Source: Ancistrus triradiatus
Lineage: Eukaryota; Chordata; Actinopteri; Siluriformes; Loricariidae
NCBI GenBank assembly: GCA_025084515.1
Contig: JAJAGP010001517.1
Coordinates: 62,001-126,000 of the forward strand
Reading direction: 5' to 3'
Length of the DNA: 64,000 nucleotides
A model generated the notes under the pieces. It had not been told where the DNA came from. It did not search any database and worked only from the letters and a program-made list of their open reading frames with translations. A program made the position numbers and the translations under genes. Shown here piece by piece: positions 36,481 through 48,937 of the stretch. Within the stretch, counting starts at the first letter, position 1; every line of letters begins with the position of its first letter.

Positions 36481-37769
36481 ATGCATACATTAACATACCT
36501 AATGACCAACTCTCTCCATTTAATATGCAAATGCACTGAAATATTACTGAACACCGTCTGTTCTGAATGAATAAATTTGAATTGCAATTAGAATAATCCT
36601 TTATAATTAATGAAAACTGTCAATTTCGGTTGAAGAATAATTTGATTAACAGGATGATGGGCTGATGGCTGAGGCTTATGGGCTGCAGGGCACAGAGGAG
36701 AAGTAGATGAGGTAGACACACACCCTGACCACTCAAGGAAGGGTCCTAAATTATTGATTAAATTACTTAAGGGTCTGGCAAATAGAGCAGGGACAGTAAC
36801 AGGATCTGACTAGAAAGTCATGCGTACTTGGTTGTATTCCAATTAATCAGGACTATGGAGTTCCCCTTTTAACTCACTATTCTCTGATAATTTGGACAAG
36901 CCATTAAAAGCCCATAAAGAGAGAAAGAAAGAAAAGCAATGTGCCACCCTGAATGATCTCATTTCAAGCTGTTAAAATGTGTGTGCTCACATGATCATCA
37001 CTGCTCAGGTCGAGACAAATGTTGTAATTTCCCACAATAGCATTTTTTGCATAGTACATAAAACCCATGTGGGGATGTACCTTGATATATCTATCTTTGG
37101 CACAGAATTATTTAGGCAGTTAAAGTCCCAAAACCCAACACATTTCACACATCCATAAACCCATAGTGCAAATGTTTTCGTAAAGCATGTATTTTGAAGC
37201 ATATGTTTACAACTGCAATGCCTGACAAATGTGCATAACGATGCCTAAATGTACAAAGAAGCACACACAGGCAGTAATACGGATACTGACACAATGTGAA
37301 ATCATTATATAAAAGCAAAGGCTTAGGGATCTCTTAAATCAACAACATTAAAAGAAAGAAAAAAACTAACTAACAACAAAGACATCTGAAGTGACTGGAG
37401 TTTCATTTGACATTACCTCTATTTCCTTCTCCTGCCAATTTTATTTGCCATCATATCACAATGGCTAGACTCATATGCTTCACAGAAAAGAGAATGAAAT
37501 CCCACCTGTGAACACCAGATGCACAAAATGCAGGCTAGCCAGGACCCCCTGGAAAGCCCACCGTCTCCGACAAACAGCTAAAATAAACGTGACCAAACTC
37601 GAGTGACACAACACTATGCAATGACAAACAAAATGACTGAAAGAGAAAACTCACATTCAGAAAAATGCCAATGAGATCCGCTTTGCCAGACAAAGCAGAA
37701 ATTAAGGGCTTTTTGGCATGGTACATAGCTCTACTGGACCTGTAATGGTGTCATTTCCTCTTCAGTCAC

Positions 37770-38180
37770 AAGTAGCTGTCAGTCCTGCCAATAATTACCC
37801 AGAGACACCCACACCAATGTAACGGCTAATTAGCAAATTATGTTGAAAAAAAGCAGAGCCCCTAATTAACGGTTATTATGGCATTTCAGGATTTGCAGCT
37901 TTAATTAGCATGGAACACGTTTCAATACCGTCTGCTCATTTCGCTCCTCACCCCCCCCCCCTTCTGTCGGCCACCCCCCTACCACACACGTCCACAACTG
38001 TTTTCTCCATGACACTTATGACTTTTGTGTTAATCCTCCTCTGTGCATATATGTACATTCCAGTTTCATAATGACCTGCTCCCTAACCAGCTTCCATAGG
38101 CATCAAAGTCAAACACTGCCGTTTTAATTAAGTGACACTAATGAGCTTGTTGAAAAGGGGCTGCTTCAGCTTCAAATTGC
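37770..38180. promoter_or_regulatory. Candidate conserved non-coding element, TAATTA-rich
   Basis: Many homeodomain-type cores occur in about 400 bp: ccaataattaccc, ggctaattagcaaatta, ccctaattaacgg, gctttaattagcatgg and gttttaattaagtgac. There is no repeat family or ORF, only a C-run near 37951. This texture is typical of deeply conserved developmental enhancers, but no alignment was available. Confidence 0.4.
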
Positions 38181-38523
38181 AGCGGTAAATGTGTTTATAC
38201 TGGGGTGTCATCCTGGAGGGCTTCTTTTCTTTCCCTGGTTTCCATCTCCTATTTCCCCCCTGCCTGACGCGGGAGGAAATCAAACAGATCGAAGTCTAAA
38301 CAAAAGCATCCTGCATGACAGGCCTTTATATTATTCTATTGTGTACAAGCATTTAAGCATATTAGATATTAGATACAAGTGCTTTGCAGTCCTTATCCTG
38401 AAGTACCCCAGTTCTTCACTTTTCAAAGTCTCCCTGCTCTAAGAGAGGGTATAGGCCAGTAAATGGGCTGAGAAGTGTGCTGGAAGCGGGGTCAACCGGA
38501 AATAGGAAAGAGAAATGCGAAAT

Positions 38524-38706
38524 GGGACTGTGGGTAAGGTACTGGACTCTGGACCAGAAGGTCCAGGGTTCAAATCCCACCTCTGCCAAGCTGCCACTGT
38601 TGGGTCCTTGAGCAAGACCCTTAACCCACAATTGCTTGGATTGTAAGACTATCAGTTGTAAGTTGCTCTGGATAAGGGCGTCTGCTAAATGCTGTAAATG
38701 TAAATG
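38524..38706 (+). mobile_element. tRNA-derived SINE (family 1), A box deleted
   Basis: It starts gggactgtgg and jumps to gtaaggtactgg, so about 12 bases covering the A box are missing. B box ggttcaaatccc and tail gctctggataagggcgtctg are intact. Confidence 0.9.
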
Positions 38707-39391
38707 CTGCCATACATGATAGCTGTAGTCTGCAAACTTTGTCATCTTCCAGTACCCAATAAGACATTAAAAAACTCCTTTGGAGGTTATACAAAAATCG
38801 ACAAATACACACATTTCTCCTTCTGCTTCTTTGGCTTTCATACTTGTTAGTTCAGAGAACCGTATATGCACACAGTTTAACCTTAACACACTCATTTGTT
38901 GATAATCTCTACAAAAAACTACCCAGAAATCTATATATGGCTTTTCAATTAAACTAAACTATCCAGAAGCCATTTCAGTGATATTCTGTTGCTCAGAAGT
39001 TGGCACCTGATATGCAGTGGTGGCAGTGAATGGACAGCCACTCCAGGTGTGACATGTCTTGATATTACACCTTACACTGTCAACAGTTTGCACACAAAAA
39101 ACAACAGTTATACATTGATGTTAAGAAAAACCAACAGCCAAAGATTTGGACATGTGTACATTTTATAACAGCCGATTGCAATTACATAGGACGTCGGTTA
39201 TTTGACAGAGGGTGAGTATAAATTTCTGACATAATTATTCCATTATTGCTACCCATGGGGGAATGTATATGCACAGTTGACCATGCTATATAAATGAATT
39301 CTGAGAACAGAACTTGGGCTAGCCAGAACTTACTCAAGCTAGTAAACTTTATAAGCTTAAAATGTTGTAAAACATTATTACAATAGACTTA

Positions 39392-39964
39392 CCGTATTTT
39401 CTGAGCTATAAAGCGCACCGGGTTATAAGGCGCAATATCAATGATCGGCTGCTAACGGGTCTATTTTCATACATAAAGCGCACCGGGTTATAAGGCGCAT
39501 TAAATGAAACAAAACTCTTAAGTTCCATCGGAAGCTAAGTTTGGTCTTTACCTGGCGCAGGGCGTCTTCTTGCTTCCTCCACTTCCGTGTCATTGATTCG
39601 TTAATGTTGAATTCTCTCGCAGCTGCTCTATGTCCATGTTTGTACTGCGTGGACTGATAGCGTTGAGTTTGAAATCCGCTTCGAAAATGAATGAATGAAT
39701 GCACGTACCCTAACGCTGAAGCACTTACCGTATTACTCCGCGATGCTGCGCACTACGGTTGCCGTAAGCTTCGTAACTTACCAAAGCCGTGCTAAAACAT
39801 TTTGACAGATTTATGAGCACCGTGTACCATCTACAATCGGTTCTAGGTCAGAAAGCACAACCAGAATTAATTCATACATTAGACGCACCGCATTTTAAGG
39901 CGCACTGTCGATTTTTGAGAAAGGTAAAGGATTTTAAGTGCGCCTTAAAGTCCGAAAAATACGG
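39392..39964 (-). mobile_element. Pogo-like non-autonomous DNA element, copy 4
   Basis: Inverted relative to copies 1-3. TA-flanked, with right TIR gtccgaaaaatacgg. The minus-strand open stretch 39438-39704 includes HGHRAAAREFNINESMTRKW, then RKQEDALRQVKTKLSF, the best preserved helix-turn-helix piece, uninterrupted from near its start to the element end. Confidence 0.9.
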
Positions 39965-40807
39965 TACTGAAAATTGTGCCACCATTTAAGTTTGAGCAAA
40001 TAAAGTGTTTGTTTGAGATTTTACAAAGGATTCAAAGGGCCTAAATCCACAAGCAAGACATTTGATTTAATCACTTATCAGCTATTCAACTATTACCAAA
40101 TCAATATTTTACACAGGGGTAATCGTTGCCACCCCTCTTGATTACTACTTGACATTGACTGCAGTATTAATTCATAATTGTCATTTTTGGGTTCGGTAAA
40201 TATTAAATACGTTTTTTTTTTTTACTTTACTAAAGATTACTAAAAATAGTCCCACAGTCTTTTGACTAAATAAAACGTATTGATAGTTCAGAAGAGCAGG
40301 CAGCCAGTACAGCCAGTGCATACAGACAGGTGACAAAGGAAAACATGAATAAACCTGAGCATGAGAACTGCTTAATACAAAGACATAAAAACTCAAACTT
40401 GGCATAGGGGAAACACTCTGGACTTTTTGAAAATACAAAAAAAAAACACTTCTGAATACACAAAGAGCGAGGCTACTAAGACCTATTAAGAAGTTTAATA
40501 CGAATGATCAGGTTCTTGAAAGTATTTTCCACTTAAAAGTCTGATAGGAAGATGAATGTACTTGAGTGGCAGGCTAAAGATTGAGTGGAAGAAGGTAGAA
40601 CAATAGATATAAACAATACACACCGATAAAGCTAAAATATGGATTTGATCGTTTATCTGTGTGGTCATTTCTGGGATATTCATTGAAATAATTTGTAAGA
40701 AAAAGGGAACAGAAATAAAGGACAAAATGCTTGCAATGTAATACATATGTTGGTAAACACTTTAAAGCAAAAAAATCAGCTGCCACTGTTACCGCTCCAG
40801 GTTACCG

Positions 40808-40844
40808 CTCTATCTATCTATCTATCTATCTATTATCTATAATC

Positions 40845-40879
<35 letters not shown>

Positions 40880-40907
40880 GAGGAGAGAGAGAGAGATAGA
40901 GAGAGAG

Positions 40908-40938
<31 letters not shown>

Positions 40939-41049
40939 ATGCTATAGTATTTGATTATTATTTGATATTTAGATAACTATACATATACACACATACATAT
41001 ATAATATAATATATTATATATATATAATATATATATATATTATATATAT

Positions 41050-41095
<46 letters not shown>

Positions 41096-41137
41096 TACTC
41101 ATATATATATAACTCTATATCTCCCTATATACCTATA

Positions 41138-41177
<40 letters not shown>
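40808..41177. repeat. Compound microsatellite: (TCTA)n, (TA)n, (GA)n, (TA)n
   Basis: About 370 bp of almost pure simple sequence. It starts with a TCTA array and passes through TA, GA and again long TA blocks, with a short unique piece near 40935-40990. The outer TA blocks can fold on themselves. Assembly is likely to be unreliable here. Confidence 0.93.
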
Positions 41178-41181
<4 letters not shown>

Positions 41182-41589
41182 TCTAAATATAGGTAGGTTA
41201 AATAAGTGCTGTTATGCTCCCCCAAAAGCTCCTGGAAAGACATGCACCCAGACCACATTATCATTAAAAAGTCTATCCATCGTGCCCTCTCCCCACACCC
41301 CCCATACAGTTTCCAAATAACTTTTCCGCCCTTGCTTAATATAAAGGATTACCCTGTATTTTCATGCAGATGAAGGATGAAGACCTACATACTCAGATCT
41401 CCCTCACTCACCCTTCACTTTAAAGTCACTTTGAACAGCACTTCTCTAACCGCTGAGAGTACGTTTTACTTTAAGTCATTCTGTATTCCCCTTTGCTATC
41501 TCATATTTGCCATTGTTATGGAAATGCCAGACGCCTTGCTAGAGAGGACTTATCTTTCAAAATGTGCCTAATCTGGTCCAGCACTGTGA

Positions 41590-41850
41590 ATTCCTCCCCA
41601 TTCTGAAATGCATCTTTGTTTCTGCTGCTTTTCAAGCTTTTATTCATTAATGTCTTTGAATATTCATACCTCATTCTCCTTTCCGGAGCTTTTGTTTTTG
41701 CATTTTGTTAAATATTCAGAGTGCAGATGCAATTAACATGCCATTAATGAATAATTAATCAGAATGAAAACAGCCACAGAATTTATGCACTTTAATTATT
41801 CAAACTGCTAACAGAAGAATGCAGGTCTGTTGCCTTTTATCAGTCCCATA
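41590..41850. promoter_or_regulatory. Candidate conserved non-coding element
   Basis: Repeat-free, AT-rich stretch with clustered cores: tatttcattaatg-type elements near 41640, gatgcaattaacatgcc, attaatgaataattaatc and ctttaattattcaaac. The combination of octamer-like and TAAT motifs is enhancer-like. Inference only. Confidence 0.4.
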
Positions 41851-42609
41851 TTTAGTGTGTGATCAGCATTGTAAAACATACAGGATACATCCAGCAGGCA
41901 TGTGAGTAAGTGCATGTCAAGCCATACTTGTCCTTTAAGTGAGATCACATTGTGACAATGATGACCTTCCATGAAGAAAAGAAAGCTACACAGTTCTGAT
42001 AATCACCTTGGTCCGTTCTGGATTTCCGTCTAATTTTAGACCTCATCATAAAAAAAAAACACCCAATGTTTTCCACTGCCCCAGTTTACAGCCTCATTGC
42101 TTCTTCATTACTGTTGGGCACTGTCAAGCTGTCACGTGTGTATGTGTGTCTGTGTGTTTGGGCTCTGTCAGCTCATTAGGGCAGGTCTAATTATTACTGT
42201 TGCATGCAACAGCTTGCCAGGCAAGCCCACATTGTTTGGCAGAGGAAAAAATGATCCGGCATAGATGCACTTGCTCCGTACTGTGGAAATTAAGCTGAGA
42301 CAGAGGGGGGAGAAAAGATAGCAGAAGACTCCAAAGTGGTAATTGAGATCTGTTTTCTGGGAAGGCAGTAATTGTGAGAGTGACCAGATTAACAGGCACA
42401 TGGGCTGAAGGCCAACAGGAACAGAGAGTTCAGAGCTAAGTGGGAAAAACCAAAGCCCTCTGCAAACTAGTTAAATGGCAAAATTCTGGGACGTAAACAT
42501 AGCCACTAGAGAACATTGAGTCAGAAACATTCAAAAGGAAAGCAAGTACATTTACATATGTAGAATATTCTCACAACATTGGTTAGATTTGGCACGTCAT
42601 AATAATCTC

Positions 42610-43025
42610 ACGTGCTTTATACAAAGCTGGCCTGTATGGCAAGAAAGAAGCCTCAAGTGTCACACAGAGGCTCATTTGCACTTCTTATGCCATGTGGCAA
42701 AACGTCTTATAAGACTGAACTTCTTTGGGCTGAAATCCAAGCACTGTGTTTGGCAAACACCAAGCACAGCACTAAACCCAAAATTCACCAAGCATAGTGG
42801 TGGCAACATATGTGGGGTGTGAGGTGTTCTTCAGTGGCGACGGGCAGTTGGGCAGGATTGCAAAGAAACTAACGCTGCCAAGTATACCAACATTCTTGAG
42901 AAAAACCTGCAGCCCTCAGCTAGTCAGCTTCCAACACAACAAACACACTGCCAACAGAATACGAACTGGCTTAATGACAGGAAGTTGAATGTACTTGAGT
43001 GGCCAAGTCCAAACCCTTAAAAAAC
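42610..43025 (+). pseudogene. Remnant of a fourth Tc1-type transposase
   Basis: Frame-hopping on the plus strand gives TSYKTELLW / FGLKSKHCVW, then KFTKHSGGNI, then NAAKYTNILEKNL, then LNDRKLNVLEWPSPNP. These match in order the middle and late part of Tc1 transposases (KTELFG, HGGGSI, NAAKY, LNVLEWPSQSP). Many indels, no recognisable TIR, and text unlike the families 1-3 here. It is an old fossil. Confidence 0.72.
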
Positions 43026-43154
43026 GTATAGTAATACTTCCTTTTTTGATTTGTTTCTTGTTACTTGATTATTGTAAGACAAATTGTGAAAATAATATGG
43101 GGGAAATATTTTAATAGATTTTCATTTCAAGCTATAGGATAAAAAAAGCAACTA

Positions 43155-43724
43155 CCGTATTTTCCAGGCTATACAGCGCAATAAGACGCAATATCAATGA
43201 TCGGCTGCTAACGGGTATATTTTCATACATAAAGCGCACCGGGTTATAAGACGCATGAAATGAAACAAAACTCTTAAGTTCCGTTGGAAACTCTGTTTGG
43301 TCTTCTTTACCTGGCGCAGGGCGTTTTCTTGCTTCCTCCACTCCCGTACCATTGATTCGTTAATGTTGATTCTCTCGCAGCTGCTCTATGACATGTTTGT
43401 ACTGCGTGGACTGATAGCGCTGAGTTTGAAATCCGCTTCGAAAATGAATGAATGAATGCACATACCCTAATGCTGAAGCACATACCGTATTACTCCGCTA
43501 TGCTGCGCACTACGGTGGTGGCCGTAAGCTTCGTAACTTACCAAGGCCGTGCTAAAACATTTTGACAGATTTATGAGCGCCGTGTACCATCTACAATCGG
43601 TTCTAGGTCAGAAAGCACAACCAGAATTAATTCATACATTAGACGCACCGCATTTTAAGGCGCACTGTTGATTTTTGAGAAAATTAAAGGATTTTAAGTG
43701 CGCCTTATGGTCCGAAAAATACGG
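43155..43724 (-). mobile_element. Pogo-like non-autonomous DNA element, copy 5
   Basis: Same orientation as copy 4, TA-flanked, ending ttatggtccgaaaaatacgg. The left TIR is worn (ccgtattttccaggctatac). The helix-turn-helix piece is present but carries frameshifts. Confidence 0.9.
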
Positions 43725-44692
43725 TATTTTAAAATGGTATGGTGATTTTCTGTCATACCTCATGTCTTACATATAGTGTGTAACTCTGATTAAACAATCA
43801 CAGTATTATGTTTAACTGCCATAAGCCGAAGTCTATTAGTGAGATTGTAAATTCAATAAGTAATACAAGTCAGGATTCTGAAGCTTTAAAAAGCTACATC
43901 AGAAGAACTTACAAAAATGGTTAATACTATGCTTCCTGATACCTTACATGCTGTACTAAAATAGTTAGCTGCGCCGTGACCCTCAACAAGAAAAGCAGAA
44001 GGAAGTGAAAAGTTTGCTTTAAGGTTTAACCTACAGTGTATTTTTGCATAAATTCTGTTTACTGCCATTTGCTACCTTACAGTAGCGGAAGACATTTTAA
44101 CAAGTGCCTTTCATGTCAGCTCTACAATGGCTTAGCTATACTCATGTCTTACAAGTGTTATAAGCAAAACTGAAATCTACATATACAAAAAGCACACTAG
44201 CATATCATTGAGGTTGTTGCAATACACATGGACGCATATTTAAAGTCCCTGTGTGGACTGGCTGCATATCTGCTACAGGATGGGAGGTGTAACTTGACAA
44301 TCATCTCTATTGTTTTTGAATAGAACTGATGCCAAAAACACTAGTTGTAAGTCCACAGGCTGACAGAGCTGCTTTTCTGATAGGGGAATAATATCTACCA
44401 TTTTCGAAGTGGCTGACAAATCACCTGTGGACCAGATGCTAAAATAACTGTGTATGACAATATCTTCTAAGGATCCAATTCCTCCTTGTAGGTACATTTA
44501 TTTAAAGTCTTTTAAATAACACCATACAGACAACTTAAAATTAAGCCAAGTAGGTGAGAGTCACAGGCCCAACAGTGGCAGTCTAGTGAAGACAGGGTTC
44601 TTATCTTCATTTGTTTTACTTCATTTAGATTCTTAACCACAACTGTCTACAGGCTTTCAGGACCTGGAGGCTTACTAGGATGATACTCTCAT

Positions 44693-44694
<2 letters not shown>

Positions 44695-44751
<57 letters not shown>
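44695..44751. repeat. (TA)n microsatellite
   Basis: A pure TA run of more than 25 units. Confidence 0.95.
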
Positions 44752-44753
<2 letters not shown>

Positions 44754-45136
44754 TATATTATGTAAGTAGTAAAACCATACACTGGTACAGCTACTGGCCA
44801 AGATCAGATTAGACTGCTGAGAGCTTGACACCTTTGTTCTTTTTTAGCAACAGAAAAACCTCCCTTGCACTGAATCCTTTGCTATGTCGATATGAGTTTC
44901 CCTCCAACCCTTCAGTCTTCTTGAAAAACATTAAGTGACAGGCACTACCAAGTGGTACTAAAACTGACACCTCGCTCTGCTCCAGGTAGTGTCTTTTAAG
45001 GCAGTGAGACTACACTCGTTTCAGGTTGTCTGACAGGTAATGAACTGAGGCTGTGCTGCTTGGAGGTGTAACTCTGTGTCTGACTAAACATACACCCTCA
45101 ATTCCTTTTAAAAGCCAGACAGCTCTGGCACGTACA

Positions 45137-45170
45137 CATGCACACACACACACACACACACACACACAGA
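45137..45170. repeat. (CA)n microsatellite
   Basis: A CA run of about 16 units. Confidence 0.93.
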
Positions 45171-46179
45171 TGCCGTTCTCAGTATCAGAGAGCATCAAAC
45201 ACTCCTCATTGCTGTCCTGCCATCGCCTCTCTTTTGTTCCTATGAGTGGAATCATAAATAAATAAAGTGCTTAGAGGAAGATAAAGGGCCTGAGGAGACA
45301 GATATGGTGAGTGCTGTGTCTTGCACATTACATATTTTGGCAGCAAAGTTTGTATCACCTGTGCTCATAAATGATTCCTGCTGCAGGGATAGCAATGGTA
45401 TAAGATGCAGTCTGTAGATATTAAGCTAGTCATCAAAGGCAAGACTAATATATCAACAGGCAAAACAAATTAAACTAGTTTTAGAAAGAAAAATTGAATA
45501 ACAAGGCAAAAAGAGAACAGCCAAGTAGAATGATGTAATTTACATTAGGTACATGTTACCATTTAGTGTGTGGGCAGCAAGAAGGTCCTGGGTTCAGTTC
45601 CAGGGTCTAGGTACATTTCTCACCACGTAGGAACTCTGAGAGATTGTGCGGTGAGCGAGTACGGTGATTGGTCCAAATGTATGACACAACTGTATAGTGA
45701 TTGGTCCAGATGCAAGCACCCGTGTTGAGCTCAACCGTCGTGTTTAAATATACTTGTACACTGGTAGCCATATAAACAACAGATCTTTGCAATTTAAAAG
45801 TTGAGTGTCCAGGCTTTACTGAGACTATATACAACGTAAGAGATAGAAGAGGAATATGTGCGACTTCCATCAGTTTGGCATTCCTATTGCTGGTGTGAAT
45901 GCAAACCAAAAAAGGCCCTGATACGAACGTAGTTCTCAGGGGAGCTCTGCAGGGGGCTAATTCCTCCCAAATTAGTCCCTAAAACTGTCTGGTGCGACAG
46001 CGCCTTACGACACCAAACATTCTGATTGCCACCTAAACCCAAATAATAGCTCATAATACTTTGGACCTCAATATCGTGATACATAATCCTCACTGGTAAT
46101 CCTTCATCCCCTATTTCACTATTGCAGTTGCAGGATGTTTTGTGTGTCACTCCAACAGCTTTCCAGGTTACTCTTCATT

Positions 46180-46560
46180 AGGCTTTTTGTATCTGACAAG
46201 CTTTTGCTCATTTCCAACAAAACACCCAGTGAGAGTTATGAAAGAAAGAGGAAGAGGACTTCAGCGTCGAATCCACCTCCTCAGAGAAAGCATCATTCCT
46301 TTTAATTAGCATCCAGACAGCGATCAAAGCCTGAGCCACCTAAACCGAATGAGACATCATCATGCAACGGGAGAAAAACTGTCGGGCAAACACTGATGCC
46401 ATTAAAATCTGTGCCAAGCTAGCATTCACGCTGTCACAACCATCCTTATAAGATGGAAAATGAGACGGTGACAACTGTCACATGTTTGCAGAACAACATT
46501 GGCTTGATTATTCATACAAAATAAACATGCGTGCTCTTGGTGCTATTAATCATGATGTGA
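46180..46560. promoter_or_regulatory. Candidate conserved non-coding element
   Basis: Repeat-free block directly left of the truncated family 2 Tc1 copy. It contains ccttttaattagcatcc, ggtgacaactgtcacatg (an imperfect palindrome), cttgattattcatac and gctattaatcatgatg. No ORF. Regulatory role inferred. Confidence 0.38.
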
Positions 46561-46631
46561 ACGGAATTGGTTGGAAATGTTATTTAAAGATGAAATTACA
46601 TAGACAGGTATGTGGGCCAAAGCTTCCCAGT

Positions 46632-47531
46632 AGGTATGGTGCAACTTAGAATTCTTCTTCCTCCAAACACGATGAGTTGAGTTTTTACCAAAAAGTTCTA
46701 TTTTGGTTTCATCTGACCACATGATATTCTCCCCATCCTCTTCTGGATCATCCATATGCTCTCTGGCAAACTTCAGACGGGCCTGGACATGTACTGGCTT
46801 AAGCAGGGGGACACGCCTGGCACTGCAGGATCTGAGTCCCTCTCGGCGTAATGTGTTACTGATGGTAGCCTTAGTTACTTTGGTCCCAGCTCTCTGCAGG
46901 TCATTCATCAGGTCCCTCCGTGTAGTTCTGGGATTTTTGCTCACCGTTCTCATTATCATTTTGACCCCACGGGATGAGATCTTGCGTGGAGGCCCAGATC
47001 AAGGGAGATTATCAATGGTCTTGTGTGTCTTCCATTTTTTACAATTGCTCCCACAGTTAATTTATTCACACCAACCTGCTTGCCCATTGTAGATTCACTC
47101 TTCCCAGCCTGCTGCAGGTCTACAATTTTCTTCCTGGTGTCCTTGAACAGCTCTTTGGTCTTGGCCATGGTTGAGTTTGGAGTCTGACTGTTTGAGGCAG
47201 TGGACAGGTGTCTTTTATACAGATAACGAGGTCAAACAGGTGCCATTAATACAGATAACGAGTGGAGGACGGAAGAACTTCTTGAAGAAGATGTTACAGG
47301 TCTGTGAGAGCCAGAAATCTTGCTTGTTTGTGAGTGACCAAATACTTATTTTCCGCCACGGTTTACAATTAAATTCTTTAAAAATGCTACAATGTGATTT
47401 CCTGGATTTTTTTCCTCATTTTGTCTCTCATAGCTGAAGTGTACCTATGATGAAAATTACAGACCTCTCTCATCTTTAAGTAGGGGAACTTGCACAATCA
47501 GTGGCTAACTAAATACTTTTTTGCCGCACTG
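46632..47531 (-). mobile_element. Tc1-like element (family 2), truncated
   Basis: The right TIR ending tttttgccgcactg is next to TA at 47532-47533. The left half is gone and the family text starts abruptly near 46632. It encodes, in two frames, the N-terminus (KKIVDLQQAGKSESTMGKQV from 47168 leftwards) and NPRTTRRDLMNDLQRAGTKV, then LKFAREHMDDPEEDGENI and WSDETKIELFG. It retains the segment deleted from the copy at 34442. Confidence 0.9.
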
Positions 47532-47552
47532 TACTGTATACCTAATTGTCTC

Positions 47553-48937
47553 CAGGTGCTTCTCAAAATATTAGAATATCGTGAAAAAGTTCATTTTTGT
47601 TCATAATTGAATTTAAGAAGTTGAACAGTCACATAATGTTTATTCTTTACATCTAAAGTGACATAGTTCGAGTCGTTTTCTCTTTTAATTCTGATCAGTA
47701 TATCTTATAGAAATAGAATCAGAAATCCAGTATCTCAAAGTATTCGTATATTTCATAAAGTCAAAGAGAACAGAATATACAACACAGAAATGTCCAGTGT
47801 GGCATTTCATGGAGGCAATCAGCTTGTCCCACTGCAGAGATGTCACTTAAGCTTGTGGTTCATCTGATAGTAGCCTTCAGCTTTTCTGCAATGCTTGGCC
47901 AGGTGATTCTCATCTTTCTATTAACAATACCCCATAGATTCTCTATGTGGTTCAGGTCAGGAAAGTTGGCCGACCAATCAAGCACAGTAATATCATGGTC
48001 AGCAAACCAATTGGTAGTAGTTTTGGTAATGTGGGCAGGTGCCAAGTCCTGCTGAAAAAGGAAATCAGCATCTCCATAAAGCTTGTCAGCAGATGGAAGT
48101 ATGAAGTCCTCCTGGTAGCCGGCTGCACTGACTTTGAACTTAATAAAACACACCACACCAAACCATCACAGGCTGCCAAAACTTCACACTGCACTTCAAA
48201 CACCTTGGATTCTGTGCCTCTTCATTCTTCCTCCAGACTCTAGGAAGAATGAAATCTGAGCTCTGAAAAGAGGACTTTGCACCACTGAGCAACAGTCCAG
48301 TTCTTTATCACCTCTGCCCAGGAAAGATGTTTCTGATGTTGTCTCTCAGGAGTGGCATCATATTAGCAATTATTGCATATGTCTGTGTGTGGTTGATGCC
48401 CCAGCCTTAGTTCACTCCTTCTGAACCTCTCCAAAGTTCTTAAATCGGCTGTTCTTGACAATTACTTCAAGGCTGCGGTCATCCCTGTTGATCATGCACC
48501 TTTTCCTACCACATTCCCCCCTTCCAGCCCAACTTCAATTAATTCGCTTTGATACAGCACTCTGCGAACATCCAGGCTTTTCAGCAATGACCTTCTCTGG
48601 CTTATCCTCCTTGCAGAGGATGTCGATGGTCGTCATCTGGACAACTGTCAAGTCAGCAGTCTTCCCCATGACTATGGTTGTTTGAGCTGAACTAAACTGT
48701 GAGATACATGGTATTTATACTGTTTGTATTATAATTTACTCAAACTCGAAATAATTCTAAGATACTGGGTTTTCATGTGGTATAAACCAAAATGGTCTAA
48801 ATGAAAACAAAAAAATGCTTGAAATATATCGCCTTACATGTAATGAATATAAATACATGAGAGATTAACTTTTTTTAATGAAGTTATGAACAAATGCAAA
48901 CTTTTTTGAGATATTCAATTTTTTTGAGAAGCACCTG
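47553..48937 (-). mobile_element. Tc1-like element (family 3)
   Basis: The ends are caggtgcttctcaaaatatt on the left and the matching tttttttgagaagcacctg on the right, followed by TA (48938-48939). The left TA has decayed (tc). At about 1,385 bp it is near full length, and is the only copy of this family here. It starts only 21 bp after the end of the family 2 element. Confidence 0.9.
47860..48669 (-). pseudogene. Tc1 transposase pseudogene (family 3)
   Basis: The start MGKTADL lies at 48669, with TVVQMTTIDILCKEDKPEK readable nearby. The C-terminal open part (47860-48156) includes ADFLFQQDLAPAHITK (second Asp) and VLDWSANFPDLNHIENLWG (third acidic residue, Glu), then the stop at 47860. The middle is frameshifted, so about 270 codons remain of an expected 330-340. 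Inactive. Confidence 0.85.

Noticed and set aside
40551..40575. gatgaatgtacttgagtggc resembling transposase text in the fossil near 42990
   Set aside because: Only about 20 bases match and the surrounding sequence shows no other transposase trace.
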